DNA from: Salmonella bongori NCTC 12419
GTDB lineage: Bacteria > Pseudomonadota > Gammaproteobacteria > Enterobacterales > Enterobacteriaceae
Direction: 5' to 3'
Length of the DNA stretch: 64,000 nt
Assembly (NCBI RefSeq): GCF_000252995.1
Contig: NC_015761.1
Coordinates: forward strand, 682,001-746,000
This document shows, piece by piece, positions 44,759 to 52,720 of the stretch. Position 1 is the stretch's first letter, and each line of letters begins with the position of its first letter. A program made the position numbers and the translations under genes. The notes beneath the pieces were generated by a model. The model searched no databases, was not told where the DNA came from, and saw only the letters and a program-made list of their open reading frames with translations.

Positions 44759-44764
44759 ACAAGA

Positions 44765-45169
44765 ATGAATAAGTATATATTTCGGTGGCCGGTACGTGTT
44801 TATTACGAAGACACGGACGCCGGCGGTGTGGTGTATCACGCCAGCTATGCGGCTTTTTATGAAAGAGCGCGTACGGAAATGTTGCGCCACCACCACTTCA
44901 GCCAACAGGTGCTGCTGGCGGAGCGAGTTGCCTTTGTGGTGCGCAAGATGACGCTTGAGTATTATGCGCCTGCGCGGCTCGACGATATGCTTGAAGTTCA
45001 AACAGAAATTACGTCAATGCGTGGCACCGCTTTGGTCTTCACGCAACGCATTGTCAACGCAGAGAACACGGTGCTGAATGAAGCAGAGGTTCTGATTGTT
45101 TGCGTTGATCCACTCAAAATGAAGCCTCGTGCGCTTCCTAAGTCTATTGTCGCGGAGTTTAAGCAGTGA
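44765..45169 (+). CDS. ybgC: YbgC acyl-CoA thioesterase
   Basis: YbgC is a hot-dog fold thioesterase associated with phospholipid-synthesis proteins and leads the Tol-Pal operon. The 4HBT signature YYEDTDAGGVVYHASYAAFYERART contains the catalytic Asp. 134 residues from ATG 44765; an in-frame ATG at 44723 lies within the ERIC-like element and is not used. The stop overlaps the tolQ GTG. Confidence 0.95.
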   Translation: MNKYIFRWPVRVYYEDTDAGGVVYHASYAAFYERARTEMLRHHHFSQQVLLAERVAFVVRKMTLEYYAPARLDDMLEVQTEITSMRGTALVFTQRIVNAENTVLNEAEVLIVCVDPLKMKPRALPKSIVAEFKQ

Positions 45170-45858
45170 CTGACATGAATATCCTTGATTTGTTCCTGAA
45201 GGCGAGCCTTCTGGTTAAACTTATCATGTTGATTTTGATTGGTTTTTCAATAGCGTCCTGGGCCATCATTATCCAGCGAACGCGCATTCTGAACGCCGCT
45301 GCGCGTGAGGCTGAAGCGTTTGAAGATAAATTCTGGTCTGGAATCGAACTTTCTCGTTTGTACCAGGAAAGCCAGGGCAGACGCGATAATCTGTCGGGAT
45401 CGGAACAAATCTTTTATAGCGGATTCAAAGAGTTTGTCCGGCTCCATCGTGCCAACAGCCATGCGCCGGAAGCGGTGGTAGAGGGGGCGTCGCGTGCGAT
45501 GCGCATCTCAATGAACCGCGAGTTGGAAACGCTGGAAACGCATATTCCTTTTCTCGGCACGGTAGGTTCTATCAGTCCCTATATCGGTCTGTTTGGGACC
45601 GTATGGGGGATCATGCATGCGTTTATTGCCCTGGGGGCAGTAAAACAAGCGACTCTGCAAATGGTTGCGCCAGGTATCGCGGAAGCGTTGATTGCCACGG
45701 CGATTGGTCTGTTTGCCGCCATTCCGGCAGTCATGGCCTATAACCGTCTGAATCAGCGCGTCAACAAGCTGGAATTGAACTACGACAACTTTATGGAAGA
45801 GTTTACTGCGATTCTGCATCGTCAGGCGTTTACCGTAAGCGAGAGCAACAAGGGGTAA
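45166..45858 (+). CDS. tolQ: Tol-Pal motor subunit TolQ
   Basis: TolQ forms, with TolR, the proton-driven inner-membrane motor of the Tol-Pal system, which constricts the outer membrane at division. It has three membrane spans (about residues 16-38, 138-160, 172-193) and the MotA/ExbB signature around GTVWGIMHAFIALG. A GTG start overlaps the ybgC stop by four bases; 230 residues, full length and nearly identical to E. coli. Confidence 0.97.
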   Translation: MTDMNILDLFLKASLLVKLIMLILIGFSIASWAIIIQRTRILNAAAREAEAFEDKFWSGIELSRLYQESQGRRDNLSGSEQIFYSGFKEFVRLHRANSHAPEAVVEGASRAMRISMNRELETLETHIPFLGTVGSISPYIGLFGTVWGIMHAFIALGAVKQATLQMVAPGIAEALIATAIGLFAAIPAVMAYNRLNQRVNKLELNYDNFMEEFTAILHRQAFTVSESNKG

Positions 45859-45861
45859 GCC

Positions 45862-46290
45862 ATGGCCAGATCGCGTGGACGAGGTCGCCGCGACCTCAAG
45901 TCTGAAATTAACATTGTACCGTTGCTCGACGTACTGCTGGTGCTGCTGCTGATCTTTATGGCGACAGCGCCAATCATTACCCAGAGCGTGGAGGTCGATT
46001 TACCGGATGCGAATCAGTCGCAGGCGGTCAGCAGCAACGACGATCCGCCGGTCATTATCGAAGTTTCCGGAGTAGGGCAATACAGCGTGGTGGTTGATAA
46101 AGAGCGAATGGATCAACTGCCGTCCGAACAGGTCATCGCAGAGGCAAAGCGTCACCTACAGGCCAATCCGAAAACGGTCTTTTTAATCGGCGGTGCGAAA
46201 GAAGTGCCGTACGATGAAATAATTAAAGCGCTGAACTTGTTACACAGTGCGGGCGTGAAATCGGTTGGCTTAATGACGCAGCCAATCTGA
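45862..46290 (+). CDS. tolR: Tol-Pal motor subunit TolR
   Basis: A 142-residue ExbD-family protein: a basic cytoplasmic N-terminus, one span (INIVPLLDVLLVLLLIFMATAPI) containing D23, the proton-carrying aspartate, then a periplasmic domain that binds peptidoglycan in the active state. It starts three bases after tolQ. Confidence 0.97.
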   Translation: MARSRGRGRRDLKSEINIVPLLDVLLVLLLIFMATAPIITQSVEVDLPDANQSQAVSSNDDPPVIIEVSGVGQYSVVVDKERMDQLPSEQVIAEAKRHLQANPKTVFLIGGAKEVPYDEIIKALNLLHSAGVKSVGLMTQPI

Positions 46291-46354
46291 AGTCTGCGTC
46301 CCGCTGGCTTGAAAAACAGCGAGTAACAGGCGAACAGTTTTTTGGGAACCGAGA

Positions 46355-47572
46355 GTGTCAAAGGCAACCGAACAAAACGACAAGCTCAAACGGGCGATAA
46401 TTATTTCAGCCGTGCTGCATATCATCTTATTTGCAGTACTGATCTGGAGTTCGTTCGATGAGCACATAGAGGCTTCCGCCGGCGGCGGCGGTGGCTCCGC
46501 CATCGATGCAGTCATGGTCGATCCCGGGGCGGTTGTACAGCAGTACAACCGCCAGCAGGATCAACAGGCCAGCGCCAGACGTGCGGAACAAGAACGTAAA
46601 AAGCTGCAACAGCAGCAGGAAGAAGAGCTTCAGCAGAAGCAGGCTGCCGAACAGGAGCGCCTGAAGCAACTTGAGAAAGAACGTTTAGCGGCCCAGGAGC
46701 AACAAAAGCAGGCCGAAGAGGCGGCAAAACTGGCGCAGCAGCAACAGAAACAAGCAGAAGAAGCAGCGCAGAAAGCAGCAGCGGATGCGAAGAAAAAAGC
46801 GGAAGCCGAAGCAGCGAAAGCGGCGGCAGACGCGAAGAAAAAAGCGGAGGCTGAGGCAGCGAAAGCGGCGGCGGACGCGAAGAAAAAAGCGGAGGCTGAG
46901 GCAGCGAAAGCGGCGGCGGACGCGAAGAAAAAAGCGGAGGCTGAGGCAGCGAAAGCGGCGGCGGATGCGAAGAAGAAAGCGGAAGTTGAGGCAGCGAAAA
47001 AAGCCCAGGCTGAAGCGGAGAAGAAAGCCGCAGCCGAAAAAGCGGCAGCTGATAAAAAGGCTGCCGCAGATAAAGCGGCAGCAGAGAAAAAGGCGGCAGA
47101 GAAGAAAGCGGCTGCGGAAAAAGCTGCGGCGGATAAAGCGGCTGCTAAAAAAGCCGCAGCTGAAAAAGCGGCCGCTGCAGAGGGTGTCGATGATCTGCTT
47201 GGCGATCTCAGTTCGGGTAAGAATGCGCCGAAAACCGGCGGTGGTGCAAAAGGCAACAATGCTTCTCCTGCGGGGAGTGGTAATACTAAAAATAATGGCG
47301 CATCAGGCGCGGAGATTAATAACTATGCCGGCCAGATTAAATCGGCGATTGAGAGTAAGTTTTACGACGCATCGTCTTATGCAGGTAAAACCTGTACATT
47401 GCGGGTAAAACTGGCCCCGGATGGCATGTTGTTGGATATCCAGTCTGAAGGAGGTGATCCTGCGCTTTGTCAGGCAGCGCTTGCCGCAGCCCGACAGGCG
47501 AAGATTCCAAAACCACCAAGCCAGGCGGTATATGAAGTGTTTAAAAATGCACCTTTGGACTTTAAACCGTAA
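46355..47572 (+). CDS. tolA: Cell envelope protein TolA
   Basis: TolA connects the TolQR motor to TolB and Pal. One N-terminal span (AIIISAVLHIILFAVLIWSSF) with the SHLS-like SAVLH, a long Lys/Ala/Glu alpha-helical stalk (about residues 70-275), and a C-terminal globular domain starting near NNYAGQIKSAIESKFYDASSYAGKTC, with two disulfide-forming cysteines. GTG 46355 is the start. At 405 residues it is shorter than E. coli TolA (421), and the stalk contains exact 45-bp tandem repeats. Confidence 0.96.
   Translation: MSKATEQNDKLKRAIIISAVLHIILFAVLIWSSFDEHIEASAGGGGGSAIDAVMVDPGAVVQQYNRQQDQQASARRAEQERKKLQQQQEEELQQKQAAEQERLKQLEKERLAAQEQQKQAEEAAKLAQQQQKQAEEAAQKAAADAKKKAEAEAAKAAADAKKKAEAEAAKAAADAKKKAEAEAAKAAADAKKKAEAEAAKAAADAKKKAEVEAAKKAQAEAEKKAAAEKAAADKKAAADKAAAEKKAAEKKAAAEKAAADKAAAKKAAAEKAAAAEGVDDLLGDLSSGKNAPKTGGGAKGNNASPAGSGNTKNNGASGAEINNYAGQIKSAIESKFYDASSYAGKTCTLRVKLAPDGMLLDIQSEGGDPALCQAALAAARQAKIPKPPSQAVYEVFKNAPLDFKP
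46784..47008 (+). repeat. 45-bp tandem repeats in the tolA stalk
   Basis: Five copies with a 45-base period encode DAKKKAEAEAAKAAA-type units, with the D codon at 46784, 46829, 46874, 46919 and 46964. The copies starting at 46829, 46874 and 46919 are identical over 45 bases; the outer ones carry synonymous or single changes. Confidence 0.9.
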
Positions 47573-47703
47573 GCTAAACTTTCCCCGTTATGACAGGGAA
47601 AACAATCTTCGGTCATCGTAGGGTTCTGGTAGTTTTGTGTATTTGAGTTTGTTAACATTCTGCTAAATTATCGTGGGTCTTGGGCCCAGGTATGGGAGAT
47701 ATG

Positions 47704-48996
47704 ATGAAGCAGGCATTACGAGTAGCATTTGGTTTTCTAATGCTGTGGGCGGCGATGCTGCACGCAGAAGTCCGTATCGAGATCACCCAGGGGGTGGACT
47801 CGGCGCGCCCAATTGGCGTTGTGCCCTTTAAATGGGCCGGGCCGGGCGCCGCGCCTGAAGATATCGGCGGTATCGTTGCTGCAGATTTACGCAACAGCGG
47901 TAAATTTAACCCGTTAGACAGGTCTCGACTGCCGCAGCAGCCCGCCACCGCTCAGGAAGTGCAACCTGCCGCATGGTCTGCGCTGGGTATTGACGCCGTC
48001 GTTGTTGGGCAGGTTACTCCGAATCCGGACGGTTCTTATAATGTCGCTTATCAGCTGGTTGACACTGGCGGCGCACCGGGTACTGTACTGGCACAAAATT
48101 CTTATAAAGTGAATAAACAGTGGTTGCGCTATGCAGGCCATACCGCCAGTGACGAAGTCTTTGAAAAACTCACCGGTATTAAAGGTGCGTTCCGTACCCG
48201 TATTGCCTACGTTGTACAAACTAACGGCGGTCAGTTCCCATATGAGCTGCGCGTGTCGGATTACGATGGTTACAACCAGTTTGTTGTGCACCGTTCTCCG
48301 CAGCCGCTGATGTCTCCTGCGTGGTCACCGGATGGTTCAAAACTGGCATATGTGACTTTTGAAAGCGGTCGCTCCGCGCTGGTTATCCAGACGCTGGCGA
48401 ACGGTGCCGTGCGTCAGGTTGCGTCTTTCCCGCGTCACAACGGCGCGCCGGCGTTCTCGCCGGATGGGACTAAACTGGCTTTTGCATTGTCGAAAACCGG
48501 TAGCCTGAATCTGTACGTTATGGATCTTGCTTCCGGCCAGATTCGTCAGGTTACGGATGGGCGTAGCAACAATACGGAGCCGACCTGGTTCCCGGACAGC
48601 CAGACACTGGCTTTTACCTCTGACCAGGCTGGACGTCCGCAGGTATATAAAATGAACATCAATGGCGGTGCGGCACAGCGTATTACCTGGGAAGGTTCGC
48701 AAAACCAGGATGCGGATGTTAGCAGCGACGGTAAATTTATGGTAATGGTAAGCTCAAATAATGGGCAGCAGCACATTGCCAAACAAGATCTGGTGACGGG
48801 TGGCGTACAGGTTCTGTCGTCAACGTTCCTGGACGAAACGCCAAGTCTGGCACCTAACGGCACGATGGTAATCTACAGCTCTTCTCAGGGGATGGGATCT
48901 GTGCTGAATTTGGTTTCTACAGATGGGCGTTTCAAAGCGCGTCTTCCGGCAACTGATGGTCAGGTGAAATCACCTGCCTGGTCGCCGTATCTGTGA
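47704..48996 (+). CDS. tolB: Tol-Pal periplasmic beta-propeller protein TolB
   Basis: A signal peptide (MKQALRVAFGFLMLWAAMLHA) precedes EVRIEIT; the EVRI segment is the TolA-binding box of the mature N-terminus. A small alpha/beta domain is followed by a six-bladed propeller with repeated SPAWSPDGSKLAY, APAFSPDGTKLAF and EPTWFPDS blades that bind Pal. ATG 47704 gives 430 residues; the frame opens earlier at 47680. It has its own 130-base leader after tolA, where E. coli also starts a second transcript. Confidence 0.97.
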   Translation: MKQALRVAFGFLMLWAAMLHAEVRIEITQGVDSARPIGVVPFKWAGPGAAPEDIGGIVAADLRNSGKFNPLDRSRLPQQPATAQEVQPAAWSALGIDAVVVGQVTPNPDGSYNVAYQLVDTGGAPGTVLAQNSYKVNKQWLRYAGHTASDEVFEKLTGIKGAFRTRIAYVVQTNGGQFPYELRVSDYDGYNQFVVHRSPQPLMSPAWSPDGSKLAYVTFESGRSALVIQTLANGAVRQVASFPRHNGAPAFSPDGTKLAFALSKTGSLNLYVMDLASGQIRQVTDGRSNNTEPTWFPDSQTLAFTSDQAGRPQVYKMNINGGAAQRITWEGSQNQDADVSSDGKFMVMVSSNNGQQHIAKQDLVTGGVQVLSSTFLDETPSLAPNGTMVIYSSSQGMGSVLNLVSTDGRFKARLPATDGQVKSPAWSPYL

Positions 48997-49029
48997 TAAT
49001 AATTAATTGATTACTAAAGGAATTAATAA

Positions 49030-49554
49030 ATGCAACTGAACAAAGTGCTGAAGGGCCTGATGATTGCCCTGCCTGTTATGGCAATCGCGGCATGTTCTTC
49101 CAACAAGAACGCCAGCAATGACGGTAGCGAAGGCGGTATGCTGAACGGCGCCGGCACTGGTATGGACGCTAACGGCAACGGCAATATGTCATCTGAAGAG
49201 CAAGCGCGTCTGCAGATGCAGCAGCTGCAGCAGAACAACATCGTCTACTTCGATCTGGATAAATATGATATCCGTTCTGACTTCGCGGCTATGCTGGATG
49301 CGCACGCTAACTTCCTGCGTAACAACCCGTCTTACAAAGTCACCGTAGAAGGTCACGCGGACGAACGCGGTACCCCTGAATACAACATCTCCCTGGGCGA
49401 GCGTCGTGCGAATGCCGTTAAGATGTACCTGCAGGGTAAAGGTGTTTCAGCTGACCAGATTTCCATCGTTTCTTACGGTAAAGAAAAACCTGCAGTACTG
49501 GGCCACGACGAAGCGGCTTACGCTAAAAACCGTCGCGCTGTACTGGTTTACTAA
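49030..49554 (+). CDS. pal: Peptidoglycan-associated lipoprotein
   Basis: Pal tethers the outer membrane to peptidoglycan. The lipobox is VMAIAAC (acylated Cys 22) followed by a flexible Gly/Asn linker, then an OmpA-like domain with VEGHADERGTPEYNISLGERRANAV, which holds the diaminopimelate-binding Asp and Arg. 174 residues. AAAGGAATT lies before the ATG. No defect. Confidence 0.97.
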   Translation: MQLNKVLKGLMIALPVMAIAACSSNKNASNDGSEGGMLNGAGTGMDANGNGNMSSEEQARLQMQQLQQNNIVYFDLDKYDIRSDFAAMLDAHANFLRNNPSYKVTVEGHADERGTPEYNISLGERRANAVKMYLQGKGVSADQISIVSYGKEKPAVLGHDEAAYAKNRRAVLVY

Positions 49555-49563
49555 GAGAATTGC

Positions 49564-50352
49564 ATGAGCAGTAACTTCAGACATCACCTGTTGAGTCTGT
49601 CGTTACTGGTTGGCATAGCGGCCCCCTGGGCCGCTTTTGCTCAGGCGCCAATCAGTAGTGTCGGCTCAGGCTCGGTCGAAGACCGGGTCACTCAACTTGA
49701 GCGTATCTCTAACGCTCACAGCCAGCTTTTAACCCAACTTCAGCAGCAACTCTCCGATAATCAGTCTGATATTGATTCTTTACGTGGTCAAATTCAGGAA
49801 AACCAGTATCAACTGAATCAGGTGATTGAGCGCCAGAAGCAAATCCTGTTGCAGCTAGGGAATTTGAATAATAGTGGCGCAGCGCAGACTACAGACGGCG
49901 CTCAGAGTGGGGCGACACCTGCTGCGACCCCGGCTCCCGAGGCTGGTGCGGCAACGTCTGGCACGCCAGTACAGACTGGCGACGCGAATACTGATTACAA
50001 TGCGGCAATTGCGCTGGTGCAGGATAACTCCCGCCAGGATGAGGCGATTGTGGCATTTCAGAACTTCATCAAGAAATACCCTGATTCTACTTATCAGCCG
50101 AATGCCAATTATTGGCTGGGCCAGTTGAATTACAACAAGGGTAAAAAAGATGATGCGGCCTATTATTTCGCTTCGGTAGTAAAAAACTATCCTAAGTCGC
50201 CGAAGGCGGCGGATGCGATGTATAAAGTTGGTGTTATCATGCAGGACAAAGGTGATACGGCAAAAGCAAAAGCAGTGTATCAGCAGGTAATTAGCAAATA
50301 TCCTGGCACAGATGGCGCGAAACAGGCACAGAAACGTCTTAACGCGATGTAA
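49564..50352 (+). CDS. cpoB: Cell division coordinator CpoB
   Basis: CpoB (YbgF) coordinates PBP1B activity with Tol at septation. It has a signal peptide ending AAFAQ, an N-terminal trimerising coiled coil (EDRVTQLERISNAHSQLLTQLQQQL, residues about 36-105), a low-complexity Ala/Thr/Gly linker, and three C-terminal TPR units (YNAAIALV, ANYWLGQLNYNKGKKDDAAYYF, DAMYKVGVIMQDKGD). 262 residues. It is the last gene of the tol-pal cluster and is followed by a strong hairpin. Confidence 0.96.
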   Translation: MSSNFRHHLLSLSLLVGIAAPWAAFAQAPISSVGSGSVEDRVTQLERISNAHSQLLTQLQQQLSDNQSDIDSLRGQIQENQYQLNQVIERQKQILLQLGNLNNSGAAQTTDGAQSGATPAATPAPEAGAATSGTPVQTGDANTDYNAAIALVQDNSRQDEAIVAFQNFIKKYPDSTYQPNANYWLGQLNYNKGKKDDAAYYFASVVKNYPKSPKAADAMYKVGVIMQDKGDTAKAKAVYQQVISKYPGTDGAKQAQKRLNAM

Positions 50353-50358
50353 TGTGTA

Positions 50359-50396
50359 CGACGCGACCAGAAAACGCCTTTTTTCTGGTCGCGTCG
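50359..50396 (+). terminator. Strong hairpin after cpoB
   Basis: A 16-bp perfect stem (CGACGCGACCAGAAAA with its complement) around a six-base loop. The T-rich part is inside the stem rather than after it, but position and strength favour transcript termination or 3' end protection. Confidence 0.75.
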
Positions 50397-50516
50397 TGTG
50401 ATTCCTAAGCAGTTGAGTTTCCCGTATCGAAATTTTTGTTGCGCTCAAATCTGAAATCAGTAATATATGCCGCCGTTGCCACGGGATATTAAACAGCCTG
50501 TAAGCAATGCCAGAGT

Positions 50517-50592
50517 GGGTCGTTAGCTCAGTTGGTAGAGCAGTTGACTTTTAATCAATTGGTCGCAGGTTCGAATCCTGCACGACCCACCA
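50517..50592 (+). tRNA. lysT: tRNA-Lys (UUU)
   Basis: 76 bases with encoded CCA, anticodon TTT in ACTTTTAATC, GTTCGAATC T-loop, and a seven-pair acceptor stem GGGTCGT/ACGACCC. It is the first of four identical Lys copies. The symbol follows the E. coli order and is provisional. Confidence 0.97.
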
Positions 50593-50674
50593 ATCGTTAA
50601 GGTGGAAAACAATAGTAAAATGTGAAGGATAACGTTGCGTCAGCAACGGCCCGTAGGGCAAGGCGAAGCCAGTC

Positions 50675-50692
50675 ATCCTGCACGACCCACCA
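50675..50692 (+). repeat. Orphan 3' end of a tRNA-Lys gene
   Basis: The last 18 bases of tRNA-Lys (ATCCTGCACGACCCACCA) recur here, preceded not by a tRNA body but by GTTGC/GCAAC hairpin-rich sequence (about 50632-50672). This looks like a deletion or insertion scar within the tRNA cluster. Confidence 0.85.
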
Positions 50693-50728
50693 CTAGCGTA
50701 AGTTAGTAAACGTATCCAGCGTAGTATC

Positions 50729-50804
50729 GGGTGATTAGCTCAGCTGGGAGAGCACCTCCCTTACAAGGAGGGGGTCGGCGGTTCGATCCCGTCATCACCC
50801 ACCA
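50729..50804 (+). tRNA. valT: tRNA-Val (UAC)
   Basis: 76 bases with encoded CCA, anticodon TAC in CCTTACAAGG, acceptor stem GGGTGAT/ATCACCC and T-loop GTTCGATCC. Three bases separate it from the next tRNA-Lys. Symbol by position. Confidence 0.97.
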
Positions 50805-50807
50805 CTC

Positions 50808-50883
50808 GGGTCGTTAGCTCAGTTGGTAGAGCAGTTGACTTTTAATCAATTGGTCGCAGGTTCGAATCCTGCACGACCCACCA
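50808..50883 (+). tRNA. lysW: tRNA-Lys (UUU)
   Basis: Identical to 50517-50592, anticodon TTT, CCA encoded. Symbol by position in the E. coli order. Confidence 0.97.
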
Positions 50884-50930
50884 ATTTTCGAATTGGTGCC
50901 GAGTAAAAATCTTTCAGGTAACACCCTAAC

Positions 50931-51006
50931 GGGTCGTTAGCTCAGTTGGTAGAGCAGTTGACTTTTAATCAATTGGTCGCAGGTTCGAATCCTGCACGAC
51001 CCACCA
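50931..51006 (+). tRNA. tRNA-Lys (UUU)
   Basis: Identical copy of the Lys tRNA, anticodon TTT, CCA encoded. E. coli has further Val and Lys copies in this cluster, so one-to-one naming is uncertain. Confidence 0.97.
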
Positions 51007-51037
51007 TCCTGAATGATTAAGCAGCAAATCCCGTAAG

Positions 51038-51113
51038 GGGTCGTTAGCTCAGTTGGTAGAGCAGTTGACTTTTAATCAATTGGTCGCAGGTTCGAATCCT
51101 GCACGACCCACCA
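51038..51113 (+). tRNA. tRNA-Lys (UUU)
   Basis: Fourth identical Lys copy, anticodon TTT, CCA encoded, last tRNA of the cluster. Confidence 0.97.
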
Positions 51114-51117
51114 ATGT

Positions 51118-51144
51118 AAAAAAGCGCCCTAAAGGCGCTTTTTT
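51118..51144 (+). terminator. Terminator of the tRNA cluster
   Basis: AAAAAAGCGCC, loop CTAAA, GGCGCTTTTTT: a symmetrical stem with a T-run, able to act in both directions. It would also end the leftward GNAT pseudogene. Confidence 0.92.
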
Positions 51145-51145
51145 G

Positions 51146-51523
51146 CTATCTGCGGTTTATAAGATTCGAACCTGCAGCAGGCTCGGATCGAACGCAGTAA
51201 CGTTCCGGTGAACTCACCTTGATCATCGAATCCATCGGCGATGGTCCAAGTCCCATCCGCAGGTAAAACTCCCGCGCTTCGTCAGACAGCGTATGAACCA
51301 GCATCCCGCGGATGCCGATAGTCGCCGCCACCTGAATCACCTGCAGCCCGGCGTCGCGAAACAACGCCCGACCAATGCCCTGCCCATGTAGAGACCGATC
51401 CACTGCCAACCGCCTCAACACCACAACCGGGATTGGATCAGGCATATTACGACGAAAGCGACCGGGGCAGTGTTTGTCGTCACTGCGCTGGAAGCCAGTG
51501 AGTAATACGCTTGTACCTTAAAA
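51146..51523 (-). pseudogene. Broken GNAT-family toxin (TacT-like acetyltransferase)
   Basis: The leftward frame reads MPDPIPVVVLRRLAVDRSLHGQGIGRALFRDAGL..VHTLSDEAREFYLRMGLGPSP, the core and acetyl-CoA loop of TacT-type toxins that acetylate aminoacyl-tRNA. The preceding strand KVQAYYSLASSAVTTNTAP lies in another frame; a one-base loss near 51460 separates it from GRFRRNMPDPIP. The first 70 or so residues and the DUF1778-type antitoxin gene are absent. The C-terminus is also altered. It is a remnant of a toxin-antitoxin pair beside the tRNA cluster. Confidence 0.8.
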
Positions 51524-51562
51524 TCACAATTATTGTGACTTTTATTCGTCAATCGGCTATCT

Positions 51563-51580
51563 TGTTTAGCATATAAAACA
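51563..51580 (+). promoter_or_regulatory. NadR operator upstream of nadA
   Basis: TGTTTA-N6-AAAACA, one mismatch from the NadR palindrome TGTTTA-N6-TAAACA, 73 bases before the nadA ATG. NadR represses nadA-pnuC when NAD is plentiful. Confidence 0.75.
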
Positions 51581-51652
51581 AAAGCAACCGATAATATGTG
51601 TGTTTTGTTTGAATTCGGTTGTTTCGTTAAGCAAATAAAACGAGAAGCCATG

Positions 51653-52696
51653 ATGAGCGCAATGTTTGGTCTACAAACCGCACTTTACCCGTTCCCACCG
51701 AAGCCCGCGCCGTTGAGCGTTGATGAAAAGCAATTCTACCGTGAGAAAATCAAACGGCTTCTCAAAGAACAGGATGCGGTAATGGTGGCCCACTACTATA
51801 CCGATCCGGAGATTCAACAGCTCGCGGAAGAGACCGGCGGGTGTATTTCCGACTCCCTGGAAATGGCCCGTTTTGGCGCGAAGCACCCTGCGTCTACACT
51901 GTTGGTGGCAGGCGTGCGATTTATGGGTGAAACCGCCAAAATCCTCAGCCCGGATAAAACTATTCTTATGCCTACTTTAGCGGCGGAGTGTTCGCTGGAT
52001 TTGGGCTGCCCGATAGACGAATTTAGCATGTTTTGTGATGCTCATCCGGACCGGACCGTGGTGGTCTATGCCAATACCTCGGCTGCGGTAAAAGCGCGTG
52101 CGGACTGGGTTGTGACCTCCAGTATCGCCGTAGAACTGATTGAGCATCTGGATAGTCTGGGGGAAAAAATTATCTGGGCGCCGGACAGACACCTGGGGAA
52201 TTATGTGCAAAAACAGACCGGGGCCGATATGCTGTGCTGGCAGGGAGCCTGTATTGTGCATGACGAATTTAAAATCCAGGCACTGATCCATTTGAAAAAA
52301 GTCTATCCCGAGGCCGCTATTCTGGTCCATCCTGAATCGCCGCAGTCCATTGTCGATATGGCTGATGCGGTGGGTTCCACCAGCCAGCTCATTAATGCGG
52401 CGAAAACCTTGCCGAACAAACAGCTTATCGTGGCGACCGATCGCGGCATCTTTTATAAAATGCAGCAGGCGGTGCCTGATAAAGCGCTACTTGAAGCGCC
52501 TACGGCTGGCGAGGGTGCGACCTGCCGCAGTTGCGCGCATTGCCCCTGGATGGCAATGAATGGTCTGAAAGCCATAGCAGAAGGGCTGGAGCAGGGCGGC
52601 GCGGCGCATGAGATACAGGTCGATGCGGCGCTACGCGAGGAGGCACTACTGCCTCTTAACCGGATGCTGGATTTTGCGGCTACACTTCGGGCGTAA
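51653..52696 (+). CDS. nadA: Quinolinate synthase
   Basis: NadA condenses iminoaspartate with dihydroxyacetone phosphate to quinolinate in NAD synthesis. The three [4Fe-4S] cysteines lie in AAECSLDLGC, LCWQGACIVH and the CRSCAHCPW motif. ATG 51653 gives 347 residues as in E. coli; ATG 51650 is adjacent, and the frame opens earlier at 51596 inside the promoter. pnuC follows 24 bases later. Confidence 0.96.
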   Translation: MSAMFGLQTALYPFPPKPAPLSVDEKQFYREKIKRLLKEQDAVMVAHYYTDPEIQQLAEETGGCISDSLEMARFGAKHPASTLLVAGVRFMGETAKILSPDKTILMPTLAAECSLDLGCPIDEFSMFCDAHPDRTVVVYANTSAAVKARADWVVTSSIAVELIEHLDSLGEKIIWAPDRHLGNYVQKQTGADMLCWQGACIVHDEFKIQALIHLKKVYPEAAILVHPESPQSIVDMADAVGSTSQLINAAKTLPNKQLIVATDRGIFYKMQQAVPDKALLEAPTAGEGATCRSCAHCPWMAMNGLKAIAEGLEQGGAAHEIQVDAALREEALLPLNRMLDFAATLRA

Positions 52697-52720
52697 AACA
52701 TAACCTCCTGGAGGGGAAAG

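Noticed and set aside
46775..47000. Short regular repeats that could suggest a CRISPR array
   Set aside because: They are in-frame coding repeats of the TolA stalk without spacers; no CRISPR array or cas gene is present in the window.
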